Shown: positions 27,128 through 35,980 of the stretch, in pieces
Numbering within the stretch: the first letter of the stretch is position 1
Layout of the letters: each line of letters starts with the position of its first letter
Assembly (NCBI GenBank): GCA_023397505.1
Contig: JAEWUC010000002.1
Span: 248,001-312,000, forward strand
Direction: 5' to 3'
Source of the DNA: Bacteroidota bacterium
GTDB taxonomy: Bacteria; Bacteroidota; Ignavibacteria; Ignavibacteriales; Melioribacteraceae
Length of the DNA: 64,000 nt
Notes under the pieces: model-generated
What the model was told of the DNA's origin: nothing
The model's input: the letters and a program-made list of their open reading frames with translations, nothing else
Databases searched by the model: none
Program-made: the position numbers and the translations under genes

Positions 27128-27966
27128 TGGCATGGTTTACACGCAAAAAAGAAAATATATCACCTGATAGTAAGAAGAGCGACATTCCTGACGGCCAGTG
27201 GTCCAAATGTGAAGATTGCGGTGAAATAATTCACACTAAACAGTTGGAAGTAAATCTTTGGACTTGCCCTAAATGCAATTATCATTTTAGAATTGGAAGT
27301 GAACAATACATTCAAATTCTTTTTGATAAAGGAACATTCAAAGAACTTGATAAAAAAATGCGTTCGAGCGATCCGCTTGAATTTGAAGACACAAAAAAAT
27401 ATAATGAAAGAATTACCGCTACAATTAGAAAATCGGGATTAAACGATGCAGTAAAAACCGGAATAGGTAAAATTGATGGAAAGAAAACCGCATTGTCGTG
27501 CATGGATTTTGGATTTATTGGCGGAAGTATGGGCTCTGTAGTCGGTGAAAAAATTGCACGTTGTATTGATGCCGCTTACGAAAATAAAATTCCATTAATA
27601 ATTATAAGTCAAAGCGGCGGCGCAAGAATGATGGAAGGCGCGTATTCATTGATGCAAATGGCTAAAACAAGCGCACGCTTAGCTCGTCTTGCCGATGCAG
27701 GAATTCCCTACATTTCAGTATTAACCGACCCCACAACCGGCGGAGTTACAGCCAGTTATTCTATGCTTGGCGATGTAATAATTGCCGAACCAAAAGCATT
27801 GATTGGTTTTGCGGGCCCGCGAGTAATTAAACAAACTATAGGTAAAGATTTGCCGCCCGGTTTTCAACGATCGGAGTTTTTACTTGAAAACGGTTTCTTG
27901 GATTTTATTGTAAGTAGAAAACAGATGAAGGAAAAAATTTCTTTGATGATTGATTATCTGACCTGA
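27127..27966 (+). CDS. accD: Acetyl-CoA carboxylase carboxyltransferase subunit beta
   Basis: 279 residues. AccD with AccA transfers carboxyl from biotin to acetyl-CoA, making malonyl-CoA for fatty-acid synthesis. The N-terminal four-cysteine zinc ribbon is present (CEDCGEI and CPKCNYHF). The crotonase-fold core has FGFIGGSMGSVVGEKI and the CoA-binding SQSGGARMMEGAYSL, then PTTGGVTASY. Length is standard. It ends convergent to the cysteine desulfurase, 14 bases away. Confidence 0.95.
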   Translation: MAWFTRKKENISPDSKKSDIPDGQWSKCEDCGEIIHTKQLEVNLWTCPKCNYHFRIGSEQYIQILFDKGTFKELDKKMRSSDPLEFEDTKKYNERITATIRKSGLNDAVKTGIGKIDGKKTALSCMDFGFIGGSMGSVVGEKIARCIDAAYENKIPLIIISQSGGARMMEGAYSLMQMAKTSARLARLADAGIPYISVLTDPTTGGVTASYSMLGDVIIAEPKALIGFAGPRVIKQTIGKDLPPGFQRSEFLLENGFLDFIVSRKQMKEKISLMIDYLT

Positions 27967-27971
27967 TAATC
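27952..27971. terminator. Short inverted repeat between convergent accD and the desulfurase gene
   Basis: GATTATC (27952-27958) and GATAATC (27965-27971) form a seven-pair stem over a six-base loop spanning the accD stop. It could serve both strands, but no strong U-run follows. Confidence 0.35.
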
Positions 27972-27980
27972 TCAATTAAA

Positions 27981-29138
27981 TTATATTCTAAATTTTATTG
28001 CCATCTTTTTTAGAACTTCTAAAGCATATTCAACTTCTTGAATAGTGTTTTGAACTCCGAATGAAAACCTAAATGTTCCCGAAGCATCTGCTTCAGAGTA
28101 ACCGGCACTTAGAATAACATGCGATGGTTTCAATGTTCCGCTTGAACATGCCGCACCGTTGGAAACTGCAACACCGTTTATATCAAGATACATCAGCATA
28201 GCCTCGGCATCGTTTTTATAAAAATCAGATAGAAAGGTTATACTTAAAATATATGGTGAAGAATTTATACCTCCGTTAATTTTAATATTACTTTTGTCAA
28301 TGGAATTAATCCCATTAATAAATTTATTGCGTAAATTTTGCACATGCTCGTAATTATAATTCATTTCTTTTTCTGCAATTTGTATTGCTGCAGCCATTCC
28401 AACTATACCGGCAATATTTTCTGTTCCGCCGCGGCGGTTCCTTTCCTGCGACCCTCCAATAATCAGCGATGATAACGGCGTACCGCTTTTTACATAAGCT
28501 ATGCCTGTTCCTTTTGGTCCGTTGATTTTATGCGCTGATGCCGAAAGTGAGTGAACACCAAGTTTTGCAACATCAATATTAATCTTTCCGAAACTCTGAA
28601 CTGCATCTGTATGGAGAAAAATATTTTTACTTTTAATTAATGATGATATTTTATCGATCGGATTTGCGGCTCCGGTTTCATTATTTATATGAATAAATGA
28701 AAGTAGGGAAGTCTGGTTGTCGATCTCATCTTGTAAAGATTCTATTTCGATTGATGTGTCAAAATTTGCTTCAATAAATTTAGAGTGAAATCCTTGTGTT
28801 GTTAGATACAAAACCGAATCCAATGCACTGTAATGTTCTGTTTTTGAAGTTATTATTTTATTTCTACCAGATTCTAAAAATTCAGTTTGAGCAATCCCGC
28901 GTATAATAAAATTGTTTGATTCTGTCCCACCGCTTGTAAAATATATTTCGCTTGGATTGGCGTTTATAAAAGCTGCAACTGTTTCTCTTGCTTCTTCAAT
29001 TGCAACTCGAGCTCTTCTTCCGAATAAATGAATTGATGATGGATTACCGAATTGCTCTGTAAAAAACGGCAGCATTTTTTCTAAAACTTTGGGATGCAGC
29101 GGAGTAGTAGCGGCGTTATCAAAATAAACTTGCATCAA
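27981..29138 (-). CDS. Cysteine desulfurase (NifS/IscS family)
   Basis: 385 residues of a PLP-dependent class V aminotransferase fold. FDNAATTPLHP opens the protein, the PLP lysine lies in SASAHKINGPKGTG, and the active-site cysteine lies in GAACSSGTLKPSH. The enzyme removes sulfur from cysteine for Fe-S clusters or tRNA thiolation. The short cysteine loop and SSG motif place it in the IscS/NifS group rather than SufS. No iscU or other Fe-S scaffold gene is adjacent. It lies 16 bases downstream of birA on the same strand and is probably co-transcribed. Confidence 0.92.
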   Translation of the reverse strand: MMQVYFDNAATTPLHPKVLEKMLPFFTEQFGNPSSIHLFGRRARVAIEEARETVAAFINANPSEIYFTSGGTESNNFIIRGIAQTEFLESGRNKIITSKTEHYSALDSVLYLTTQGFHSKFIEANFDTSIEIESLQDEIDNQTSLLSFIHINNETGAANPIDKISSLIKSKNIFLHTDAVQSFGKINIDVAKLGVHSLSASAHKINGPKGTGIAYVKSGTPLSSLIIGGSQERNRRGGTENIAGIVGMAAAIQIAEKEMNYNYEHVQNLRNKFINGINSIDKSNIKINGGINSSPYILSITFLSDFYKNDAEAMLMYLDINGVAVSNGAACSSGTLKPSHVILSAGYSEADASGTFRFSFGVQNTIQEVEYALEVLKKMAIKFRI

Positions 29139-29154
29139 AAAATCCCTTTCATTA

Positions 29155-29925
29155 TCACCTTAAACTAACATCTCCGTGGTGAATTTTCTCTTTTTTATCG
29201 CCGACTTTTAAAATCAAATAACCGTTATCATCAATATCGTCAAACACACCGGTTTTAATTTTATCACCCTCAATAATTTTTATTTTTTCACCGATCATTT
29301 TACAGCGTTCGCGCCAATCATTAAATATTTTTTTCGGATGTTTTTCGGCTGTTTCTAAAATCGATTCATATATATTTAAAAATTCGCTCAACAATCTTTC
29401 ACGATTAACTGTGGACTTGAACTCACGACGAATTGAAGTCGGCTGAATTTCAAATTTCCCCGGGAAGTTCGGCTGATTTACATTGATTCCTATTCCGATA
29501 ACAACTTTATGAATTTTATTGGACTTAGATGTAGATTCAAGCAAGATACCGGCAATTTTTTTCTTCTCGACCAAAACATCATTTGGCCATTTTAATTCTA
29601 CGTCAAGCTGAAACAAATTTTCTATTGATTGAGCAACGGCTAAAGATGCTCCAAAGTTTATCAAGTTAATGTTGCTTTCATCAAAATCCTGTTTGAGTAG
29701 AATAGAGAAAGTTAAATTTTGACCGGCATTACTAAGCCATGTTCTCTCTTTTCTTCCTCTACCTTTGTTTTGAAATTCGGAAAGTAAAACTGTTCCATTT
29801 TGTTTGAATTCCTTTGATGTAAGTAAGACAGAGTTTGTCGAATCAACTTCATCGCAATAAATAAAATTTCTACCAAGAAATTCAGTATCGAGTTTTATAT
29901 CAAATTCTTCAATGTTAAACACCAT
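29155..29925 (-). CDS. birA: Biotin--[acetyl-CoA-carboxylase] ligase
   Basis: About 256 residues, the catalytic-domain-only form without an N-terminal repressor helix-turn-helix. The biotinyl-AMP binding loop is GRGRKERTWLSNAGQNL, and WPNDVLVEKKKIAGILLE is the second family signature. The ligase charges biotin onto the carboxyl-carrier protein, so it serves the same enzyme complex as accD nearby. The AGGAGG at 29928-29933 sits very close to the ATG (29925); GTG at 29922 has a better spacer and may be the true start. It is divergent from hsp20. Confidence 0.92.
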   Translation of the reverse strand: MVFNIEEFDIKLDTEFLGRNFIYCDEVDSTNSVLLTSKEFKQNGTVLLSEFQNKGRGRKERTWLSNAGQNLTFSILLKQDFDESNINLINFGASLAVAQSIENLFQLDVELKWPNDVLVEKKKIAGILLESTSKSNKIHKVVIGIGINVNQPNFPGKFEIQPTSIRREFKSTVNRERLLSEFLNIYESILETAEKHPKKIFNDWRERCKMIGEKIKIIEGDKIKTGVFDDIDDNGYLILKVGDKKEKIHHGDVSLR

Positions 29926-29952
29926 CACCTCCTAATTTCAATTGCAGTACTT

Positions 29953-29969
29953 TGACATGTATTATGTCA
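29953..29969. promoter_or_regulatory. Perfect palindrome, possible activator site upstream of hsp20
   Basis: TGACAT (29953-29958) and ATGTCA (29964-29969) around a five-base spacer. It lies about 120-140 bases before the -24 box at 30090, the usual distance for an enhancer of a sigma-54 activator; it is also about 30 bases upstream of birA, so it could serve that gene instead. Confidence 0.45.
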
Positions 29970-30088
29970 TAATACCATATATATAGAATTTTAAGCCGTC
30001 GTTATGGCATTTTTACCTAACTATCAAACGAGCAGTTATTATTTCATAACTTATTATTATACAATAACATAAGGCTATATTTAATGAA

Positions 30089-30104
30089 TGGCACGGTCAT
30101 TGTA
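30089..30104 (+). promoter_or_regulatory. Putative sigma-54 (-24/-12) promoter of the hsp20-dnaK-hsp20 operon
   Basis: TGGCACGGTCATTGTA matches the TGGCACG-N4-TTGCA consensus except for T in place of C at the -12 GC. The GG and GT dinucleotides are exactly ten bases apart. The predicted start near 30114 leaves a leader of about 30 bases with CGGAGGA before the ATG at 30145. Confidence 0.55.
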
Positions 30105-30144
30105 TAAATAGTACCAAATACAAATAAATAAATCGGAGGATAAA

Positions 30145-30579
30145 ATGACACTCATTAAATTTGAACCCTTACGTGAACTGGAAACTTTACATGACAGAAT
30201 CCAAAGATACTTTGACGATTTTTCAAATTATGGATTCAACGTTTCCGATAATTTTTCTCCTAGAATTGATGTATCTGAAGACAAAAACAATATTATTGTT
30301 GAAGCTGAAATTCCAGGAGTAAAAAAAGATAATATCAAAATTACATTGCAAGATAACATTTTAACAATTGAAGGCGAAAAGAAAAAAGAAACAGAAGAAA
30401 AAGAAAAAAATTACTACAGAAGCGAAAGAACTTACGGTTCATTCAAAAGAAGTTTTACTTTACCGGTTGAAGTTGATTCCGAAAAAGTTGACGCCAAATT
30501 TGATAACGGAATGCTTCATGTATCTTTGAAAAAATTAGAAGAAAAAACAAAAACAGAAAAAATAATTGAGCTGAAGTAA
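30145..30579 (+). CDS. Small heat-shock protein, Hsp20/alpha-crystallin family
   Basis: 144 residues. The alpha-crystallin domain (about 40-135) is intact, with PRIDVSEDKNNIIVEAEIPGV at its start, the characteristic sEidGmLhV-like strand (here KFDNGMLHVSL) and a short charged C-terminal tail. Hsp20 proteins form oligomers that hold unfolding proteins for later refolding by DnaK. First gene of the stress operon, with a strong Shine-Dalgarno (CGGAGGA). A stem-loop spans its stop codon. Confidence 0.93.
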   Translation: MTLIKFEPLRELETLHDRIQRYFDDFSNYGFNVSDNFSPRIDVSEDKNNIIVEAEIPGVKKDNIKITLQDNILTIEGEKKKETEEKEKNYYRSERTYGSFKRSFTLPVEVDSEKVDAKFDNGMLHVSLKKLEEKTKTEKIIELK

Positions 30580-30590
30580 ATCTTCAGCTC
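30568..30590 (+). terminator. Stem-loop spanning the hsp20 stop codon
   Basis: GAGCTGAAG (30568-30576) pairs exactly with CTTCAGCTC (30582-30590); the TAA stop forms the loop. A moderately U-rich stretch (TCATTCTTTTATT) follows. It may partly end transcription or protect the hsp20 message, giving more Hsp20 than DnaK. Confidence 0.5.
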
Positions 30591-30623
30591 TCATTCTTTT
30601 ATTAAACTTAAAAGGTAAAGAAA

Positions 30624-32558
30624 ATGGGAAAAATTATAGGCATCGATTTAGGAACAACAAATTCGTGCGTAGCGGTAATGGAAGGTAATGAACCGGTTGT
30701 GATACCAAATTCAGAAGGTGGAAGAACTACTCCATCTGTAATTGGATTTGCAAAAAACGGCGAACGTCTAGTCGGTCAACCCGCTAAAAGACAAGCTGTT
30801 ACAAATCCTAAGAATACTGTTTATTCGATAAAACGTTTTATGGGCAGAGTTCGAAATGAAGTTGATAAAGAAGTTACTGAAGTACCTTATGAAGTTGTTG
30901 CCGGTGAAAACGGTTCGGCAAGAGTAAAAATTACAGATCGCCTTTATTCGCCGCCGGAAATCTCTGCAATGGTTTTGCAAAAAATGAAAAAAACTGCCGA
31001 AGATTATTTGGGCCAAGAAGTAACAGAAGCTGTGATCACTGTCCCTGCATATTTTAATGATGCACAAAGACAAGCTACAAAAGATGCAGGCGAAATTGCT
31101 GGATTAAAAGTTAGAAGAATTATTAACGAACCAACAGCAGCGGCGCTTGCTTATGGTTTGGATAAAAAACATAAAGACCAGATTGTTGCGGTTTATGATC
31201 TTGGCGGCGGAACTTTCGACATTTCGGTTTTACAATTAGGCGAAGGTGTATTCGAAGTAAAATCAACAAATGGTGATACGCATTTAGGTGGAGACGATTT
31301 CGATCAAAGATTAATTGATTTTCTCGCAGAAGAATTTAATAAACAGGAAGGTATTGATTTACGAAAAGATCCTATGGCGTTGCAAAGATTAAAAGAAGCT
31401 GCTGAAAAAGCCAAGATTGAATTATCATCTTCAATGCAGACAGATGTTAATCTGCCATTTATTACAGCAACACAGGATGGACCAAAACACTTAAACATAA
31501 CAATCAGCCGTTCTAAATTTGAACAGTTAGTTGATGATTTAATTCAAAGAACTGCCGGTCCTTGCGAAGCAGCAATTAAAGATGCAAATGTAACTGCTTC
31601 ACAGATTGATGAAGTTATTTTAGTCGGCGGATCAACACGTATTCCTAAAGTTCAAGAACTTGTTAAAAAAATATTCGGTAAAGAACCGCATAAAGGCGTT
31701 AATCCTGATGAAGTAGTTGCAATCGGAGCGGCAATTCAAGGCGGTGTTCTCGCAGGCGATGTTAAAGATGTATTGTTGCTCGATGTTACCCCGCTTTCTC
31801 TCGGTATTGAAACACTTGGCGGTGTTATGACGGTTTTAATTCCATCAAACACAACAATTCCAACACGCAAGAGTGAAGTGTTCTCTACTGCAGCAGACAA
31901 TCAACCGTCAGTAGAAATTCATATTCTTCAGGGCGAACGCCCGATGGCGGCGGACAACAGAACACTCGGTCGTTTCCATTTGGATGGAATTCCACCTGCA
32001 CCGCGCGGTATTCCTCAAGTTGAAGTTACTTTTGATATTGACGCAAACGGAATTTTACATGTGGCAGCTAAGGATAAAGCAACGAATAAAGAACAAAGTA
32101 TTCGTATAACTTCATCGAGCGGACTGAGCAAAGAAGAAGTAGAAAAAATGAAGCAAACAGCGGCGGAACATGCAGCCGAAGATAAAAAACGCAAAGAAGC
32201 TGCCGAGGTTAGAAATCAAGCAGATAGTCTTGTATTCCAAACGAAAAAACAGATTGAAGAAATGAAGGATAAAATAACAAGCGAACAAAAGAGCCGTCTT
32301 GAAAGTGAAATAACAAAAGTTGAAGATGCACTGAAAACAAACGATACCAATAAAATTAAAACTGCTACAGATGAAATGACTAAAGTATGGAATGAGATTG
32401 CGCAGCAATTGTACCAGCAGCAAGGACCGGCGGGCCCACAGCCTGGCGGACCTGAAGCCGGACAACAGCAACAGCAAAATCAACAAGCACAGCAAGAAAA
32501 GAAAAAAGACGACCGCGAAGTTCAAGATGCATCGTATGAAGTTGTTGACGATAAATAA
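30624..32558 (+). CDS. dnaK: Chaperone DnaK (Hsp70)
   Basis: 644 residues, standard length. The nucleotide-binding domain begins GIDLGTTNSCVAVMEG and contains VITVPAYFNDAQRQATKDAG, NEPTAAALAYGLD, DLGGGTFDISVL and VGGSTRIPKVQ. The substrate domain follows the linker DVLLLDVTPLSLGIE; the C-terminal lid ends in a Gln/Pro-rich tail. DnaK refolds proteins in an ATP cycle with DnaJ and GrpE, neither of which is nearby. It sits 44 bases after hsp20 and 31 before a second hsp20, so the cluster joins holdase and foldase. Confidence 0.97.
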   Translation: MGKIIGIDLGTTNSCVAVMEGNEPVVIPNSEGGRTTPSVIGFAKNGERLVGQPAKRQAVTNPKNTVYSIKRFMGRVRNEVDKEVTEVPYEVVAGENGSARVKITDRLYSPPEISAMVLQKMKKTAEDYLGQEVTEAVITVPAYFNDAQRQATKDAGEIAGLKVRRIINEPTAAALAYGLDKKHKDQIVAVYDLGGGTFDISVLQLGEGVFEVKSTNGDTHLGGDDFDQRLIDFLAEEFNKQEGIDLRKDPMALQRLKEAAEKAKIELSSSMQTDVNLPFITATQDGPKHLNITISRSKFEQLVDDLIQRTAGPCEAAIKDANVTASQIDEVILVGGSTRIPKVQELVKKIFGKEPHKGVNPDEVVAIGAAIQGGVLAGDVKDVLLLDVTPLSLGIETLGGVMTVLIPSNTTIPTRKSEVFSTAADNQPSVEIHILQGERPMAADNRTLGRFHLDGIPPAPRGIPQVEVTFDIDANGILHVAAKDKATNKEQSIRITSSSGLSKEEVEKMKQTAAEHAAEDKKRKEAAEVRNQADSLVFQTKKQIEEMKDKITSEQKSRLESEITKVEDALKTNDTNKIKTATDEMTKVWNEIAQQLYQQQGPAGPQPGGPEAGQQQQQNQQAQQEKKKDDREVQDASYEVVDDK

Positions 32559-32589
32559 AAAAATAAAAAAAATATAAATGGAGGACAAA

Positions 32590-32982
32590 ATGACTGAAAC
32601 AAAAGAAATGTTAGAAGTTGCTCAACCCAAATCATGGGATGAAGCCCTTGAAAAAGAATCGTGGATAGCGCCGTTGGTTGATATCTACGAAACCAAAGAC
32701 GATTATTTCCTTACAGCCGTTATGCCGGGCGTTAAAAAGGAAGATATAAAAATCAAGCTTGAGGAAGGGCATCTTATTTTAATGGGAAGAATAAATTACG
32801 ATGAAACCGTTAACCGTAAATATGTTTTGCACGAAACTGAAATCGGGAATTATTACAGAAGATTCAAAATCTCGGATAGTGTTGAAGAATCCAAAATTGA
32901 TGCAAAGCTTGAAAACGGAATACTCAACGTAAAACTTCCCAAACACGAAAGAGTAAAACCAAAAACCATCGAGATAAAATAA
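32590..32982 (+). CDS. Second Hsp20-family small heat-shock protein
   Basis: 130 residues. The alpha-crystallin domain (about 30-120) has APLVDIYETKDDYFLTAVMPGV and KLENGILNVKLPKHE. It is clearly divergent from the Hsp20 at 30145, with a longer N-terminal arm of a different composition and no C-terminal IXI motif that I can see. ATG 32590 is preferred to 32578 because GGAGG lies between them at the proper distance. Last gene of the operon, ended by a strong terminator. Confidence 0.9.
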   Translation: MTETKEMLEVAQPKSWDEALEKESWIAPLVDIYETKDDYFLTAVMPGVKKEDIKIKLEEGHLILMGRINYDETVNRKYVLHETEIGNYYRRFKISDSVEESKIDAKLENGILNVKLPKHERVKPKTIEIK

Positions 32983-33009
32983 TCTCTCCTAATCATATGT
33001 TATGAAAAG

Positions 33010-33034
33010 AGGCGGGCAATCAACCCGCCTTTTT
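33010..33034 (+). terminator. Rho-independent terminator of the stress operon
   Basis: AGGCGGG (33010-33016) and CCCGCCT (33024-33030) form a perfect stem with a seven-base loop, followed by TTTT. It is the strongest GC stem in this part of the window. Confidence 0.85.
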
Positions 33035-33096
33035 ATGAATAAAAAACTTCTACATAAAATTGAATTAATACAGCGTTGTTCTTAAGTTTCACCTCC

Positions 33097-35079
33097 ATGA
33101 AACGACTTTCTCTATTAATCTTATTCATTGCTTTCGCCGGAATATTGTACATATCCGAAAACGATTCAATTCCTTCATTAAAAAATCAAGCTCAAAATTT
33201 TTCTAAATATGAAAATGGTGTTCTAAAAAGTGAAACTCTGAAATACAAAGACGTCGCTAATTATGATTTTGAAATTGATTTTAATGCCGGCTCAAAAACT
33301 ATTTATGTTAAGGAAAATATTACATGGATTAATAGAACAGAATATTCAACAAAAGAAATTCAGTTCCATTTGTATCCAAATGCATATAAAAACACAAAAA
33401 CGGAATTTGCTAAAGCTTACAATTTATCCGATCCTGAAACACGGACGTTCGTTGATATTATAAAATTCTATATTGACGAAAAACCATCTGCACTCGAATA
33501 TATTCAACCGGATGTTGAAAATTCTTTTGACAGTACAGTTGCAAGAGTTAATCTTAGTAGGACTATTGAGCCGGGTGATTCTGTAAAAATATATTTTGAA
33601 TATTACTTAAAAATTCCACGTTCGATAAAAAGAATGGGGCATGCCGCCGGAAGGAATTTCTTTTTTGTATCTCAATGGTTTCCTAAAGTCGGTGTTTTTG
33701 AAAACGGTAAATGGGTTTGCAATCAATATCATCCATATCTAAATTTTTATTCCGATTTTGGAAACTACTATGCTAAAATAAAAATACCCGGAAATTATGT
33801 ATTGGCTTCTACAGGAGTTGTTAAAAACAAAGGCGATTATAACGGAATAAATACCTATGAAGTAGTTCAAAACGGAGTTCACGATTTTGTATGGCTGGCA
33901 ACTGATGAGATATTACATCGGGAAGAAATATACAAGCGGAAAGACGGTTCGCAAATTCTTATAAATGCTTATATCCAACCCGAAAGAGAAAAGTATTTCA
34001 ATAGATATTTTACAGCTGTAAAAAACTGTTTGGAATTTTTTGAAAATAACATCGGCATTTATCCGTATCAAAATATATCGATTGTTGATGTGCCGCGCAC
34101 AAGCGCTTCGGGAGGAATGGAATACCCGACAGTATTTACAGTGAGTGCAGAATTATTTTCGCCTCAAAAAACCGGTCAACCTGAATATCTAATAACACAC
34201 GAGTTTGCGCATCAATATTTTCATGGCTTAATTGCAAGTAACGAAGTATCCGAAGCTTGGCTTGACGAAGGTTTTGCATCCTACATATCAACCAAAATTA
34301 TGTATGAATACTATCCCGGCATTGTAGAGCACTTTAAATTCGTTACATATATTCCAATCTACGGTTTGAATTTTCTTTCCTACAATGAGATACCGATAAT
34401 TTACTCAATGACAAACATTAAACTTCCACAGGGCGCAAGAAGTCTTAGTAACTATTACCGCAGTTTAACGATCGGAACTATTGCCGATACTTCGTATAAA
34501 CTTCCAACGCGATTATCGTATGTTGTTAATTCTTACGGGAAACCGGAATTAATGCTTCATACTTTGGAAAGATATGTAGGTTATGAGAAGATGATGATGA
34601 TTTTAAATGAATATTATGATTCTTTTAAATACAAACATCCTAAGGGGAATGATTTTATAGAAATTGTTCAAAAAAATTGTAACGAAGATATGGAATGGTT
34701 CTTTAACGAGTTTTATCGTTCCGCCAAGATTTTTGATTACGCTATTACATCGTTAAATAAAACATCCGAAAACGAATATGAAGTAACAGCAGAGCGGCTC
34801 GGCGACGGGTTTTTTAAAAATGAAATATTTCTTTACACTGATAAAGATACACTTAAACAAAAATGGGATTCGAACGAGCGCTGGAAAGTATTTAGGTTCC
34901 GGACACAAAATGAAGTAATAGCCGCCGAAGTTGATCCGGAGAGAAAAAACTTGCTCGATATAAATATTGCCAACAATTCTTATACATATACAATTAGAGT
35001 GTGGGCATCGCTTTCACTTTCTATGCGTTGGTTTTTTTGGGTTCAAAACGCGTTAATGATTTTAGGAAGCATAGGATGA
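33097..35079 (+). CDS. M1-family zinc aminopeptidase, membrane-associated
   Basis: 660 residues. The gluzincin site is complete: HEFAH at 368-372 and Glu391 in EAWLDEGFASY, exactly 18 residues later, and the upstream exopeptidase motif appears as SGGMEYPTVFT (G-x-M-E-x). N-terminal residues 1-19 form a signal or anchor, and the C terminus carries a hydrophobic stretch (WASLSLSMRWFFWVQNALMILG), so the enzyme probably sits on the membrane facing the periplasm. Such proteins trim peptides from their N termini. The ATG at 33097 gives a clean signal sequence; the frame is open from a TTG at 33076. Its last codons overlap the next gene (ATGA). Confidence 0.88.
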   Translation: MKRLSLLILFIAFAGILYISENDSIPSLKNQAQNFSKYENGVLKSETLKYKDVANYDFEIDFNAGSKTIYVKENITWINRTEYSTKEIQFHLYPNAYKNTKTEFAKAYNLSDPETRTFVDIIKFYIDEKPSALEYIQPDVENSFDSTVARVNLSRTIEPGDSVKIYFEYYLKIPRSIKRMGHAAGRNFFFVSQWFPKVGVFENGKWVCNQYHPYLNFYSDFGNYYAKIKIPGNYVLASTGVVKNKGDYNGINTYEVVQNGVHDFVWLATDEILHREEIYKRKDGSQILINAYIQPEREKYFNRYFTAVKNCLEFFENNIGIYPYQNISIVDVPRTSASGGMEYPTVFTVSAELFSPQKTGQPEYLITHEFAHQYFHGLIASNEVSEAWLDEGFASYISTKIMYEYYPGIVEHFKFVTYIPIYGLNFLSYNEIPIIYSMTNIKLPQGARSLSNYYRSLTIGTIADTSYKLPTRLSYVVNSYGKPELMLHTLERYVGYEKMMMILNEYYDSFKYKHPKGNDFIEIVQKNCNEDMEWFFNEFYRSAKIFDYAITSLNKTSENEYEVTAERLGDGFFKNEIFLYTDKDTLKQKWDSNERWKVFRFRTQNEVIAAEVDPERKNLLDINIANNSYTYTIRVWASLSLSMRWFFWVQNALMILGSIG

Positions 35080-35969
35080 TTAAAGATATAAAAAGAGTTT
35101 TACTACTCGGCGTTAGAGCAGTGTTTCATAATATAAAATTCCTGACGCTGTTTTGGGTTTTTAACGCGGCTTCGGCAATGGTTTTATCAATAATCATTTA
35201 CAGTGTGCTATCGGATAGTTTAAGCAGATCAATAATTAGCGATAAACTCACTGCATCATTCGATTATTTCTGGTTTTTACAGTTTCGTCACATTTACGAA
35301 ATGCAGCTTGATCAAATGCCATTGATCATTATTGCGGTGGTTGTCATTTATACTGTTATTCAAACTTTTTTTCTCGGCGGAATGGTAGCGGTTTTTCATC
35401 AACCTAAAAAAAATCATACAGTAGATTTTTTCTACGGCGGGGTGAAATATTTTATCCGATTTATGAAAGTTACACTCGTCTCGGTTTTATTATACGCTTT
35501 AGCATTTTTAATTAATGATTATACCGGGGATTTTATTTCCTGGATATTTAAAAATTCCGAAAGCGTTATGGGTGAATTCATTGCACGTTCGCTTCGTTAT
35601 CTGATATTGATATTTCTAATTGGCGTGATTTCACTTTTTTCCGATTACTCAAAAATATCGCTCGCGGTTAAAGACAATACAAGAATATTTCGCGGTGTTT
35701 ATTACGCGGCAATTTTTGTAAAAAATAATTTTTATGTGGTCTTCTTAACTTTTGTACTCGTTTCGTTTCTCGGTGCGCTTGGTGTGCTTGTTTATAATGT
35801 TTTGGAACTAAGCATCCCGAGAACGCCATTATACATGTTAATCATAACCTTTATTCTTCAGCAAATGTTAATTATCTTTCGGCTGTTTATTAGAATGTTT
35901 TTTTGCGCAACCGAAGTATCACTTTACAAAGATTTGAGCGCAGATATCCTAAATATCGAAGTACAGTAG
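35076..35969 (+). CDS. Uncharacterised multi-pass membrane protein
   Basis: 297 residues, not recognised as a named family. Six hydrophobic segments can be traced (about residues 20-45, 83-105, 130-150, 168-192, 220-245, 250-275) after a short basic N terminus. No catalytic motif is visible. Its ATG overlaps the stop of the M1 peptidase (ATGA), so translation is coupled and the product may work with that peptidase or be a membrane partner for it; this is inference. Longer frame from 35001 is only the shadow of the upstream gene. Confidence 0.75.
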   Translation: MIKDIKRVLLLGVRAVFHNIKFLTLFWVFNAASAMVLSIIIYSVLSDSLSRSIISDKLTASFDYFWFLQFRHIYEMQLDQMPLIIIAVVVIYTVIQTFFLGGMVAVFHQPKKNHTVDFFYGGVKYFIRFMKVTLVSVLLYALAFLINDYTGDFISWIFKNSESVMGEFIARSLRYLILIFLIGVISLFSDYSKISLAVKDNTRIFRGVYYAAIFVKNNFYVVFLTFVLVSFLGALGVLVYNVLELSIPRTPLYMLIITFILQQMLIIFRLFIRMFFCATEVSLYKDLSADILNIEVQ

Positions 35970-35980
35970 TAAGGAAAAAT

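Noticed and set aside
29929..30144. CIRCE or HAIR heat-shock operator before hsp20
   Set aside because: Neither TTAGCACTC-N9-GAGTGCTAA nor CTTGAGT-N7-ACTCAAG is present; the palindrome found has a different sequence.
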